Shown here: one piece after another, positions 43,092-54,145 of the stretch
How the letters are laid out: each line of letters begins with the position of its first letter
Numbering within the stretch: the first letter of the stretch is position 1
Origin: Trifolium pratense
Taxonomy: Eukaryota > Streptophyta > Magnoliopsida > Fabales > Fabaceae
DNA: 64,000 bases
Assembly (NCBI RefSeq): GCF_020283565.1
Contig: NC_060061.1
Span: forward strand, 3,232,010 to 3,296,009
Reading direction: 5' to 3'
Translations under genes and position numbers: made by a program
Notes under the pieces: model-generated
What the model saw: the letters and a program-made list of their open reading frames with translations, nothing else
What the model was told of the DNA's origin: nothing
Database searches by the model: none

Positions 43092-44199
43092 GAGTGATTG
43101 GATGTAATTGCATATGTCTATGTTGGTGTCGAAGATCGGTGTTTTTTTTTTATATTGGACGCACCTTTAACCTAAAATATTGGTATACATAATTTGTATC
43201 TTTTAAAAAAGGTTAGGGGAATTGGATACCCGATGAAATCTTAGTAAAGGTTGTTGCAGGTTGCAAATGAGATCTTTACATTGACTCCAAAATTTGAACT
43301 TGTGTCTTTGCAAAGTGTGAATCAAATGCTTACCAAATGGACCAAGTTTAGTTGCTATTAAATGATATTTTCGTAAGCCCTGTTTTGGGTTTAGTTTCCT
43401 ATGGTATTTTTTTTTTTAAAATAGTTTAGTGGCTAGAAATTCTACACATAAGATGAATAAATGAGATGATCGGAATTCGAATACCGACACCCTGTATATA
43501 TAATTCAATGTTCTACCGACTGAGCTAAGTTCACGGGACAGTTTCATATGGTATTTATCATGCGAAAAAACACAAAATTCATTATACATATCAGTATGAT
43601 TGAATAATAATTAAAAAAAATATTCAAATTATTATAATTAAAAGAGGAGAAAAATCATATTAGACTTTTTCTTTTGGTACAATCATATTAGACTTTATTA
43701 TGATGGAATAAAATCAAAGTAAATTAAAATATGATATTTTAAAATATAATTAACATAAATTCACTCTTTAAAAAATATCATATTGGGTCTTCTCACAAAT
43801 AAAAATAAATCATAAATAAATATAAAACGAATAACAATTTTAGCAAATATGCATTAATAATTATTGGTCAAGTCTTATTATAATATTATTAATTATTTAA
43901 AGGAAAAAGTAATGACTACTTTATATTAGTCAAATAATAATATAATTAGAAAAAAATTATTAAAATTACATTAATAATAATACTATGAGATATTTTTTAA
44001 GTTCAATTTATATGCACTATTTGGATCCTAATAAAGGTTTTTAAATTAATTTGGCGTCTGCTAAACACAAGTCTCACTCGTGACGTTTGGGTTGTGCTAG
44101 TGCTACTGCTATATAATTCCACATTACATTAGCCTTTGTTTGGATTCGATTTTCAAAGCACTTATTTTGTAGTAATAATATTCACACACAAACTATCAA
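42971..44199. other. AT-rich gap and VIT1 promoter
   Basis: Besides the (AT)n run and SINE, the region 43120-43380 shares a dispersed segment with 22880-23170. The VIT1 promoter should lie in the last few hundred bases. No gene is seen. Confidence 0.4.
43409..43539 (-). mobile_element. tRNA-related SINE with 16-bp target duplication
   Basis: On the minus strand the element starts GTCCCGTGAACTTAGCTCAG (box-A-like) and contains GTATTCGAATTCC (box-B-like). It ends in AAACTATTTTAAAAAAAAA. It is flanked by AGTTTC(C/A)TATGGTATT at 43393-43408 and 43540-43555, with one mismatch, so the insertion is moderately recent. Confidence 0.82.
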
Positions 44200-45362
44200 A
44201 TGGCTGGTGGAGACGAACACAGACTAAGGCTTGAACCTGAGAAACAGAGCCTTCTCAATCGCCACACGGAAAAACACTTCACCGCCGGGGAAATCGTCCG
44301 TGACATTATCATCGGCGTCTCCGACGGACTCACCGTCCCCTTCGCTCTTGCCGCCGGTCTATCCGGCGCCAATGCAACTTCTTCCATCGTCCTGACTGCC
44401 GGAATCGCAGAAGTCGCCGCCGGTGCAATCTCGATGGGATTGGGCGGTTATTTGGCAGCAAAAGGTGAAGCTGATCATTACAATAGAGAATTGAAAAGAG
44501 AACAAGAAGAAATCATCACAGTACCAGAAACTGGTTCGTTAGTTCATTCGTTTGTTGCACTATTTAAGCCTTTAATTAATTTATTTATTTATTTAATAAT
44601 TAGCTATCGATTTTTTTTATTTGATTTTTTGAATATTAAAAAATGGATGGATGCAGAAGCGGCTGAGGTGGCGGAGATATTGGCGGAGTATGGAATAGAG
44701 GAGCATGAATATGGACCAGTGGTGAATGCTCTGAGAAAGAATCCACAAGCATGGCTTGATTTCATGATGAAGTAAGTTTTTTTTTTTGTGATTTTCTTTG
44801 TTTGTTTCAGAATTTTGGGCATAGGGAAAGTAATTCATTATTATTTGGATTTTACAATGCGTCGTGACTTGTGGAAGAGAATAGTGATATTGGAATTTAG
44901 ATGAGAATAGAATATTTAGAAAGAGAAAGCCACTTTTTTTGGTTCGTAAGGTTTTCACTTTTTCAGTGTTTGTGGACTGTGGACTTCACTGTCACTCCCA
45001 ATTTTGCTCATGCACGCCGGGCCCACTTACACAACTACTGTAGTAGTTGGACTTAGTTTTTTTTTTTGTTTTTAAAATTTTTTAATTTTTTTTATCATAA
45101 ACAAAAAAATTAAACTGCTAGTATATAGTATATACTACTAGTAAAATCAGTTTTTTCTTTTTTTTTTAGAAGTGGAATTAGTTTTTCTTTTTCCTGTGGT
45201 TGAACTTGTTGGTAGGGACATCACAATATACTATATGTAAGAGTCGGAGTTCGAATGTCAAACACTTCACTTATTCACTTTTCAAGTGTAATTTCCAACA
45301 TCCAACCATCAGGCTACTTAAAAAAAATTCTTATGAAAATGAATTGGTCTAAGAACATGATT

Positions 45363-45429
<67 letters not shown>

Positions 45430-46373
45430 ACAAACTCTTATGAATAAGTTGAAAATTATCCGTTTTAATAAGTTTTCTTAAACAATCTCAAAAAACTTAT
45501 GTCGATAGATAAGCAGACCTTTAAGGGGTAAACTGTGTATATGTGTAAAAAAAAAAAAGGAAAAACTTCCGCTGAAAATATGGCAATTAAAAAAAAAATC
45601 AATTTTTTTTGTTGAAAAAGTAAGTTAAACAAATGAGCTTAAATTATTTTAATATGTGGCATATTCTATTGGACCATGGAATGCAAACTGATAAAGGAAT
45701 GGTCCAAGACACGTGGGTTTCTTTTATAATTTTGTTTTATTATACACTGGGCAGATACTATGAGTCTATGATCATGTTCATACTGCTGTACTTCTTCCAT
45801 AAGTAGATAAAAATCTCTCTAGTCTTTGGTTCGAAATTGTTCTTACAACAATATTTTCCAAAAGCAGAATACGGTGATGCATACAATGTTTTTGCTTGTT
45901 ATTATTTCAATCATAACACATTAACATATTAATCACATTCAAATCATTAAAATAAGATTAATTTGAAACATGTTTCCAATTTTGTAAACATCCACTATTT
46001 TATTGTTTCTACATGCATCCTTCAAAATATGGATTAATTGCTAAATCAAATCTGACTTTGTGAATGTTTGAACAGATTTGAGCTGGGACTAGAGAAGCCA
46101 GATCCAAGGAGAGCATTGTATAGTGCAATGACAATTGCCATTGCTTATGTATTGGGTGGAGTTGTTCCTCTCATTCCTTACATGTTCATTCCAAATGCAG
46201 CAGAGGCTGTTCTGTTTTCAGTAGTTGTTACACTGATTGCATTGCTTATATTTGGCTTTGTCAAAGGATGCTTCACCGGCAACAAACCTCTCAGAAGTGC
46301 TTTGGAAACTGCTTTAATCGGCGCCATTGCCTCTGCGGCTGCTTATGGTTTGGCAAAGGCTTTCCATTCCTAG
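44200..46373 (+). CDS. VIT1: Vacuolar iron transporter (VIT1/CCC1 family)
   Basis: The protein moves Fe2+ (and Mn2+) from cytosol into the vacuole in exchange for protons. Exons 44200-44533, 44657-44771 and 46076-46373 join in phase to give 248 residues, the standard plant VIT1 length. TM1 region: EIVRDIIIGVSDGLTVPFAL, with the conserved Asp. TM2: AGIAEVAAGAISMGLGGYLA. The cytosolic metal-binding part carries the Glu-rich ELKREQEEIITVPETEAAE and the signature EYGPVVNALRKNPQAWLDFM. Three more membrane helices follow. Having the metal-binding insert separates it from the short VTL/nodulin-21-like members. Intron 2 (1.3 kb) holds a SINE and an (AT)n run. The frame reading through intron 1 is not the mature product. 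Nothing is broken. Confidence 0.93.
45196..45427 (+). repeat. SINE and (AT)n microsatellite in VIT1 intron 2
   Basis: A SINE with TTGAACTTGTTGGTAGGGAC (box-A-like) and GGAGTTCGAATGTC (box-B-like) ends near 45335 in an A-run. About 30 bases on is an uninterrupted (AT)n run of about 60 bases (45365-45426). The segment after it resembles the right part of the MITE-like repeat in the HSFA8 intron. Confidence 0.7.
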
Positions 46374-48485
46374 TTTCATGCTTTGCACTTGATGACAACA
46401 AAGGATGGCTCGTTTTACAACTATTATTTCCTATTTCTTGGCTATTATCTTTTTCTTGTGGCAATTTTTCATTTTCTCGCCACACTTTCATGAACAACTA
46501 CCTTTTTAACTTTTGGCTTGAACTTTTATGGTTGATATCAATTTGCATTTTAATAGTCTCTTTTGATAAATGGAATGCCTATTCGTATGGGTGCAACGTT
46601 TGCAACTTCTTTTTGAAAGGGGTGTTCATTATCTAATGTTTGCAGGATGGCAAGAGATTAAAATTTTGAAAGGCCATAGTGTAGGAGAGTGCATGTTTTG
46701 AATCTGAGAATTAACCTATGTTTTGGCATAAGGATTTTTATTTTACCATTGAGTTGGTTCCATGTTTGTCCTCTGTTGAATTTTAAAAAAGGGAAATGAT
46801 AACCGTAGCAAGAGAATATATCACAAAACACACATCATGATTGGTTGATCAAACATTGATCCAGCCTATTTTCCATGCCATATGAAAGTTATGCTACCGA
46901 AAAATAGATTTCGAGAAGTGTTACCAACACACTATCATCCAACATAGATTTTCTGACACATTCTCTTTGATCAGTTAAAATTCACTTGAGTTCCACTAGA
47001 TCATATAAGTTCCATATAAATTAGATGGAATCTATATAAATCTAGCCGATTAAAGAAAATGTATTGCAAAATGTGTGTTTAAAGAGTGTGTTGTTATTTT
47101 ATTCAAGACGTTTTACGATCTATTAATATTGGAATTAGAACCTTCCATTTGAAAGGTTGGTTCATGAAACCAAATTGTGATGGAGCGTATTCGTCTAGTG
47201 GCAACTGGAGAGGTGTGTGGAGAGGTTATTTGTGATCATCACACTGTGTGTTCCTAGCTGCTTTCTTCTGTTGTTTATGGAGTGTTCGATTAAAACTCGT
47301 GTCCTGTGGGAAGTCCTCCACGCTTTGAATCTGACTAAACTTGTGGCTTCAATGATATTTCGGTTGAATCAAACTCACAAGTGGCACATATAGGATTGTT
47401 ATATTATATTTGCAGTGATGCAAGACATTTGTATAATGAAGTTTGGATAATTTGACTAAAATTACTTTTGTGTGTGTAAATAATCAAAATAGTGTTGACT
47501 TATTTTCTCATTTATTTATTTATTTTCTGGAAAAAATTATTTAGTAGTTTATATTATAGATATGTTAGAAAGATACAATTACAACACACACTTATAGACT
47601 TTAATAACATGATCGATCAGAGTTTGAGCGGTATGAACGTGCGTATGAGTATTCGAATTGTGAAATCAAACATATGCTTAGTTGTTACAAGTAAGATTGA
47701 AGTTCATTTATCATGGCGTAACGGCATCCAAGTTCTAGTGTCAAAGAAAATATCACTCTTTGCCAGAAGACCCTTATATTGTGCAACAAATATACTCTTA
47801 TGCCATATCAATCAGCATACACAAGAGTTAGAGCAAAATACATAGAGAGAACTAGGGAGAAGGATAGAGGGAGGATAATAGAATAATTGCTTTGTCAGCT
47901 TGAGCAAAATAATATGGCAAAAAACCATATTTTCTATTAACTATTTGTTCTTTATAAGTATAACATGTGCAACTGTTATGTGTGTCGCAAAAAACAAAGC
48001 TCCTTCGAGACCGCTCTTCCTTACAATTTAAACTTGATAAGAAATATTTGATCCATCATACTAGCCGCAGACCATATAACTCCCTGGCCGGGACTGGACA
48101 CCATATCAAAAAGCCGAAAAGCAAATCCAGATTAGTGTTCAGATAGGAGTTGGATCTGCAAACAGCAAAAATATAAACAGAGCCTCTATCATCTCCACAA
48201 TGTTTTTAAGCATTCAAACAATGAATATAGAGAATAAGATTGGCTTTTCTATCAAAACAGATGAAAAAGCGAGAGCAGGCTTACACTGAATCCACATGAA
48301 GGATCAAACAGCTGCTGGAGGAATATGGAAGACAAAATAGTTAATACTACAACTTCACTGCGAGGGAAATTTGCCTACTTCCCTCTATATTTTGGCTGTT
48401 ATTAGAAGCTGAAGTACACTTTTCTCAGTCTGAGATTCCATGCCCTGTGTCCCATCCAATATCCTCAGCAGCATACAATTCCAAC
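46374..48485. other. VIT1-HSFA8 convergent intergenic region with LINE scrap
   Basis: VIT1 and HSFA8 converge here. At about 47150-47400 the plus strand encodes KPNCDGAYSSSGNWRGVW and then broken RNase H-like sequence, a likely LINE (RVT_3) scrap of low certainty. The open frame at 47492-47845 has no recognisable motif. The HSFA8 3' UTR probably covers about 48300-48485. Confidence 0.4.
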
Positions 48486-50752
48486 TCATGCTTGAGTATT
48501 CTCCATTTCTATAATCATCGCTTCAAAAGCAGATCTTTCATTTGGAGCTGCAGATATGGTGTGTTCCATCTCCAAGCCACTAACAGTGTGCTCCTCGTTT
48601 CCATGATCAGTATCTTCAGCATTTTCGAGGACAGGACTGCCTAAAAATAGTTTTTCCCATGAACCGTCATCAGGAAAATCTGGTACAAGAAACGGAGAAT
48701 GAGTATCTAATGGAGACAGTTTCTCATCTAGAAGCAATTTCAAGAACTCAGAACTGATGCACAAGTCTTTTAACCCATCTGCAGAAATTTCGGGTTCTGG
48801 TTGCTTATCAAAGGCAGGAGATCGTGGAACTACAGGCTTTCGTTTTTCAGCAACAGGTGGCGTATACTTTATAATCATCCCATCAGAAGAAACTGGTTCG
48901 TCATCTTGGTACAACACATTCCCAGCATCAGCCAAACGCCAATTATTTTCCTTAGGGTGAAGCAGCTGAGCCAGGAATCCAGGGCACTGCACAACCATGA
49001 CCAAGAATGATAGCATCTGCTGCTGATGCTTCTCCATTCCTTCAAGACGATCACTCAATAGAAGCAATTTACTCTCAGAAGATTCTAGGCGCTGCTTATG
49101 TTTGACCAACTCTTGCGTGAGGGAGTTTCTATCAGATTTGAGATTCTCAACTTCTTTCCAAAGGCTGTGATTCGTTGCTTCTTGTGATTGTTCATCACCA
49201 CGATTGTCTTTCTGTGGCAATGCTTTCTGCTGATCTGCACCATGTGGATGTTTCCTTCTACGTATATTCTTCAGCAAATGCTTTTGACCCCTGATGAAGT
49301 TCTCATTTGCAAACTCCCAGTGATCTGCATCAATTTTCTTGAAACCCTGATAAATTAAAAAGCCATCAATTGCTGACATTTAAGTATTTAACAGAGAATC
49401 ACTTGGAACAAATAGAGACACGGAAAATTCAAGTCCAAATAAACAAACTTATTCTCTCCATAGGTTGTTTGTAGCCTCTCCTACTGAGTGGGAAAAGATT
49501 GCGTGTTGTTGTTATTGTATAGGTTGTAGGCTTCTCAAAAGCCAAGTATTATCTAAGACATTTTTAATCTAGTAGCACCAAGGACGTGTTTGGATAAACA
49601 ACTTAACTAGCGTTTATAGCATAAACACTTACTCCCTCCGTCCCAAATTATAAGGGAAAATTGGTCAAAGAAAGTTGATGTATTTGGTTAAGAATTTGGA
49701 CTAAATACATCAATTTTGGTTGACCAATTTTCCCTTATATTTTGGGACGGAGGGAGTACCATATAAGTGCCAATGCATAAGTTATTTCTATAACAAATCG
49801 CTCTGTTTGGATAAACAACTATGAATCACAGACACTCCTCATATTAGCCGTGTCCCGTGTCGGACACGTGTCGGTGTTGCACCGCCACTGACACTTATGA
49901 TTAGGCTTAATTATGTCATTTTTTCAAATTATTATCGGTGTCATCGACGTGTCAGACTGTCAGTGTCCGCCTGTGCCATGTCTGTGTCTGTGCATCGTAG
50001 AAATTAAACAGCTTATATGCAGCTTATAACACAAGCGGTTTTCATGATAAGCACTTATGTATAAGCTTACATGAGCAATTTCTATATCAAAAGCTATAAC
50101 AAATTTAAATTGTTTTTGTATATGCTATAAACTGTTTACATAAGTTATCTTCGAAAACCTATGAAAATAAGTTGAAAAAAGCTTATGAAAATATGTCATA
50201 AGCTATTTTTAAAAATTCTCTCCCAAACACTCTCACAAAACTTATGCCAATAGATAAGCTCAAATAAGTCAATCCAACCAGGCCCAAAGCTAAAAACATA
50301 AGCTCTCCTAAATAATTCTCACAAGCATTTATTTCGGTAGATAAGGTCAAATAAGACAAATCAAACACAGGCGTAAAAGGAAGAAAAAAAAATGATAGAA
50401 ACCCTAAGTAACAATGAATTTTATATCTAAGCACGAAGAATTGAAAATATAGTTAAAAAGGAATTGCATAAAAAAAGATATTGAGAATGAGAAAAAGCAT
50501 GAATTGACATACATAGATATTGAGTTGTCTAACGAAACTGGAGAAATTGTTGTGTTTGAAATAATTGGGAAGAAGAGTGAGAGAGAATTGATCAACGTTG
50601 GAGATGATGAAACTGTGACCGAATTGAGACCAATAGATGATTGAATCTGTTGAACGATCTTCAACCATATCGTAACATTTGTTCAAGAAAGGTGCCACAG
50701 AAGAAGAAGAAGAAGAAACAGAACCATTATCGTTGCTCGCTGCTTTCACCAT
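48486..50752 (-). CDS. HSFA8: Heat-shock transcription factor, HSFA8 type
   Basis: This nuclear factor binds heat-shock elements as a trimer. Two exons, 50752-50513 and 49346-48486, join at the intron position conserved in plant HSF DNA-binding domains, giving 366 residues. DNA-binding domain about 18-112: VAPFLNKCYDMVEDRSTDSI, YFKHNNFSSFVRQLNIY, then GFKKIDADHWEFANENFIRG. An NLS-like IRRRKHP follows. The heptad region (about 130-195) has the class A insert: ENLKSDRNSLTQELVKHKQR to MEKHQQQMLSFLVMVV. An AHA-like activation motif is at SWEKLFLGSPV. The start MVKAAS was preferred to an upstream in-frame ATG (50803) because HSFs begin shortly before the DNA-binding domain; the extra 17 residues look like UTR. 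The domain order and sequence best fit HSFA8. Its intron is crowded with nested MITEs. Confidence 0.9.
49575..50290. repeat. Nested MITE cluster in the HSFA8 intron
   Basis: An outer element begins GTGTTTGGATAAACAACTTA and ends near AATCCAACCAGGCCC. It is interrupted by a Stowaway (49632-49756) and by a copy of the GGACACCGACACG repeat (about 49830-50000). A second TGTTTGGATAAACAACTA occurs at 49804, suggesting two fused or duplicated left ends. Confidence 0.6.
49632..49756. mobile_element. Stowaway MITE, near-perfect hairpin
   Basis: Ends CTCCCTCCGTCCC and GGGACGGAGGGAG are flanked by TA on both sides (49630-49631 and 49757-49758). The inner arms continue to pair (ATTATAAGGGAAAATTGGTC against GACCAATTTTCCCTTATA), so nearly all 125 bases fold back. 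It is non-coding and probably mobilised by a mariner-like transposase. Confidence 0.9.
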
Positions 50753-50825
50753 AGAGAAGAAGATGCAAAGTAACAAACCCAGAGAGAGAGAGAGAGTTTT
50801 CAATTCAGAAAGAAGACTAAAAAGA

Positions 50826-50958
50826 ATGAAACTTCGCTGCGGCTCCTCTCACGCGTACCAACACTTTTCTTGTACGGGGGTTTTCGAATCGCTTACTACA
50901 TAAATATCTTTTGACTCAACAAATACTAAATAATATTTCCACATAATATTAAATTAAA
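50826..50958. repeat. Left copy of a segment bracketing the FtsH-like pseudogene
   Basis: The segment AACTTCGCTGCGGCTCCTCT through AATACTAAATA..ATTTCCACA in the HSFA8 upstream region is repeated at 53995-54145 (AACTTCGTTGCGGCTACTCT onwards). It is interrupted after 50958 by two MITEs. The match then resumes at CTACTCTTTATTTATTTT (about 51299). Confidence 0.8.
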
Positions 50959-51131
50959 GGAAAATGCTAAACAGTGCCCCGGGCACTGTTTAAGGAACCA
51001 AATATATTAATATCATATTGAAGTTTGTGCAGTCAACGTCTCGAAAGTGTAAAAAGTGTTATTTTCAATTTTAAAATTTCCTTTTTTGGTTTCCTTAACC
51101 AGTGCCCCGGGGGCACCGGTTAGCATGACCC
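50959..51131. mobile_element. MITE with 9-bp target duplication (Mutator-like), copy 1
   Basis: The 173-base element has inverted ends GG.AAATGCTAAACAGTGCC and its counterpart GGGTCATGCTAACCGGTGCC read from the right. Each end itself contains a palindrome around GTGCCCCGGGCAC. TAAATTAAA flanks both sides (50950-50958 and 51132-51140). The related right repeat at 54130 has this target only once. Confidence 0.88.
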
Positions 51132-51145
51132 TAAATTAAATTATA

Positions 51146-51292
51146 CTCCCTCCAATCCTTACTACAAGAGAAAAATTACTTTATACATTTATTTAGAATC
51201 AAATGTATCTAGTCTATTATATAGATTAAATACATTAGATTTTCAATGAATCTAAAATGTAGTTTTCTTCTAATATTAAGAACCGGAGGGAG
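51146..51292. mobile_element. Stowaway-like MITE
   Basis: It begins CTCCCTCCAATCCTTACTAC after TA and ends AAGAACCGGAGGGAG. The right-hand TA is missing, apparently replaced by AGAGTCC. It is absent from the otherwise matching right repeat near 54140. Confidence 0.7.
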
Positions 51293-51727
51293 AGAGTCCT
51301 ACTCTTTATTTATTTTGTTTTCTTTTATTTAAAACTTTTATAATGAATTTATCGTTTATATTCTAGAAAACAAATGGGCTTCTTAGCTAGAAAACAAATA
51401 AATAGCGTAGAGTTTGGTGTCACAAAAAGTAAACTCTGAAAATGATGTAAGAGAGTTTGTTTAGTATTTTATTATTTTAACTAGATTTAATTTTATTATA
51501 TTTCAGCTAGATTTGATAATTTTATTTAAGTTTGTTATTTTATTTTAGTTAGATTTTAGCTAGATTTGTTAATTTTATATCTTTCTAGTATTTAAGCTAA
51601 ACTATTTAAGTTAACTTTTGTCATCGTTTAATTGCAAACCTGTGTTTTGTTATAGACTCGTTGTTCCTTCCCGCTTCCTTATTAGGAAAAACCCCGAATC
51701 CCCTTCTTATTCAAAAATCGGCAACCA

Positions 51728-53407
51728 ATGGGTAAAAATAAAAATCGTCGTGCTGATACTGATGTTGTAACTTGTAAGTATGAAATTAATTGGTACCACG
51801 AGTTGTTGCATATTTGTTCAATCCTTTTGCCTGTGGCCATTCAATTCTTTATGCCGGGTGGAATTTTTCACATGACAAAAGCACCTCTCACAAAAGTAGA
51901 TAAAAATTCCAAAAACAAGGTTGGTAGTAGTAATAGTAACTTATGTTCCCATCCATTAGTTGTGTTGAATCATTTAAATTCTTCTTATTTTGTATTGATT
52001 TTGTTTGTTAGGTCTATTTTAAAGATGTTGCTGGCTGTGATGAGGCAAAACATGAAATCATGGAGTTTGTGCATTTTCTCAAGAATCCTAAGAAATACCA
52101 AGACCTTGGTGCCAAAATTCCAAAAGGTGCTCTTCTGGTTGGTCCTCCAGGCACAGGAAAAACCCTTTTAGCAAAAGCAGCTGCAGGGGAGGCTGGTGTG
52201 TCATTCCTTTCTTTGTCTGGTTCTGATTTCTTGGAACTGTATGTTGGTGTTGGCTGTTCTAGGGTGAGAAACTTGTTTTATGAAGCAAAGAAGTGTGCTC
52301 CCAGTATAGTATTTATTGATGAGATCGAAGCAATTGGTAGGGCAAGGGGTCACGGTCACGGAGATTCCTCTGGTGCACAAAATGAGCGTGAGAGTACTTT
52401 AAATCAATTGTTGGTGGAGATGGATGGTTTTGGAACCACTGCTGGAGTTGTTGTGCTGGCATGTACAAATAGACCTGATATATTGGACAAAGCCCTACTT
52501 AGGCCTGGCCGTTTTGACCGCCAGATAACAGTTGATAAACCTGACATCAAAGGCCGTGACCAGATATTTCAGATTTACTTGAAAAAAATCAAACTTGACC
52601 GCGTGCCTTCATATTATTCACAGAGACTTGCAGCCCTTGCTCCAGGATTTTCTGGAGCAGACATTGCTAATGTTTGCAATGAGGCTGCTCTATTTGCTGC
52701 AAGGACTGAAGAAGCACAAGTCACAATGGATCATTTTGAGGCAGCTATTGATAGGATCATTGGTGGTTTGGAGAAGAAGAACATGGTAATAAGTAAGCTG
52801 CAAAGGCGTACTGTTGCTTACCATGAAGCTGGCCATGTTGTTGCAGGTTGGTTCTTGGAACATACTGAGCCATTGTTGAAAGTAACGTGGAACAGCAGCA
52901 CTTGGGTTTGCCCAGTATATTCCAAACGAGAACCTTCTCATGACAAAAGAGCAGCTTTTTGATATGACTTGTATGACCCTTGGTGGCCGGGCTGCCGAGA
53001 AGGTTCTCATTGGGGCAATCTCTACGGGAGCACAAGATGACTTGGAGAAAGTCACCAAGATGACATATGATCAAGTAGCTGTATATGGTTTCAGCGAAAA
53101 AGTGGGTCTACTCTCTTTCCCCCAAAGGGAGGCCTCGTTTGAGATGTCCAAACCATACAGCAGTGAAACTGGCGCAATAATTGATAATGAAGTGCGAGAA
53201 TGGGTGAACAAGGCTTATGAACGTACCATACAACTTATAGATGAACATAAAGAGAAAGTGGCTCAAGTTGCAGAGTTGCTGCTCGAAAAAGAAGTACTTC
53301 ACCAAGATGACTTGCTCCGAGTCTTGGGCGCGCGACCCTTCAAGAGTGTTGAACTCTCTAATTATGATCGATTTAAGCTAGGGTTTCAAGATGAGGAGAA
53401 GTTTTAA
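51728..53407 (+). pseudogene. FtsH3/FtsH10-like mitochondrial AAA protease, truncated and frameshifted
   Basis: FtsH3/10 are m-AAA ATP-dependent zinc proteases of the mitochondrial inner membrane. A 64-codon first exon (51728-51919) and a 92-base intron lead into 52012. The frame encodes [19 protein letters not shown], Walker A GPPGTGKT, pore loop ELYVGVG, Walker [12 protein letters not shown] (normally DEID), the [11 protein letters not shown], and the zinc site HEAGH. Near 52885 about 11 bases are missing after KVT, shifting the frame; sequence homologous to the family's C-terminus continues in another frame to a stop at 53407 ([15 protein letters not shown]). The N-terminal targeting and membrane parts are replaced by about 45 unfamiliar residues (MGKNKNRRADTD). 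The frame is otherwise free of stops, so it is a young pseudogene or a gene read in two parts. Confidence 0.88.
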
Positions 53408-53994
53408 TAGTAGTTTTTATATGTTATTCATTTTATGCATATCCTGTTAGAAGTTGGTTTGAGAATATGCTTTTGGAGGAAGCAAATGCCAATATATTAA
53501 GCATATTCGCCTTTTGCTATCAGTGGATGTTTGCCAAACCTTGCTCCATCTTTATATTTTGTGTTCTTTGTTAATCTGACTCACTTTCTCTTTTTTGAGC
53601 TCCTTAAACATAATTTGTCAAGTGAATAATTCTAAATGCTAGGATTGTTTCTCAAAGCAATTTTGCCAAGATTTTTTAGAAATGTCACTTTTTTCTGTCA
53701 ACACCAACCGGTCTTCACCATATTTAATTAGAAATGTCATAGAATTCCAATAGTAATATTGGTTGAAACTTAGCTGTTATGAAGAATGGCTGAAATCTTA
53801 AATCAAATGAAGAATGGTTGTGCTACATTGATGTCTTATAAACTTCAACTTTCATGTTTATCATTGGTTTTTGGTATTGAGATTTACTTTTGCCACTCTA
53901 TTCATTTTTACTTGTGCCCTACGAATTTACCAAACAGCAGCGCTATATGGCACAAGAGCCATAAGCACGACATATGCACGAGCGAGAACATAAT

Positions 53995-54145
53995 TTAACT
54001 TCGTTGCGGCTACTCTCACGCGAACCAAAACTTTTCTTCCACGGTTCGAATAGCCTACATAAATATCTTTTTCTTAAAAAAAAAATACTAAATATTAAAT
54101 TTTTATTCTATTTCCACACAAAATTAAATTAAATTATACTACTCT
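53995..54145. repeat. Right copy of the segment bracketing the FtsH-like pseudogene
   Basis: It is related to 50826-50958 plus about 51299-51320, without the two MITEs. It sits about 590 bases after the FtsH-like stop. This shows that the 3.2-kb unit was formed by duplication or insertion beside the HSFA8 promoter before the MITEs arrived. Confidence 0.8.

Noticed and set aside
44196..44387. Minus-strand frame over VIT1 exon 1
   Set aside because: It is opposite a well-supported exon and has no motif.
45255..45443. Frame encoding repeated YI
   Set aside because: It is an artefact of the (AT)n run in the VIT1 intron.
50753..50803. Signal-peptide-like extension of HSFA8 (MKTLSLSLGLLLCIFF)
   Set aside because: It is in frame, but heat-shock factors are nuclear and start just before the DNA-binding domain. 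The stretch overlaps a CT-rich leader and is best read as 5' UTR.
52690..53074. Minus-strand frames opposite the FtsH-like sequence
   Set aside because: They are shadows of the conserved AAA protease coding strand.
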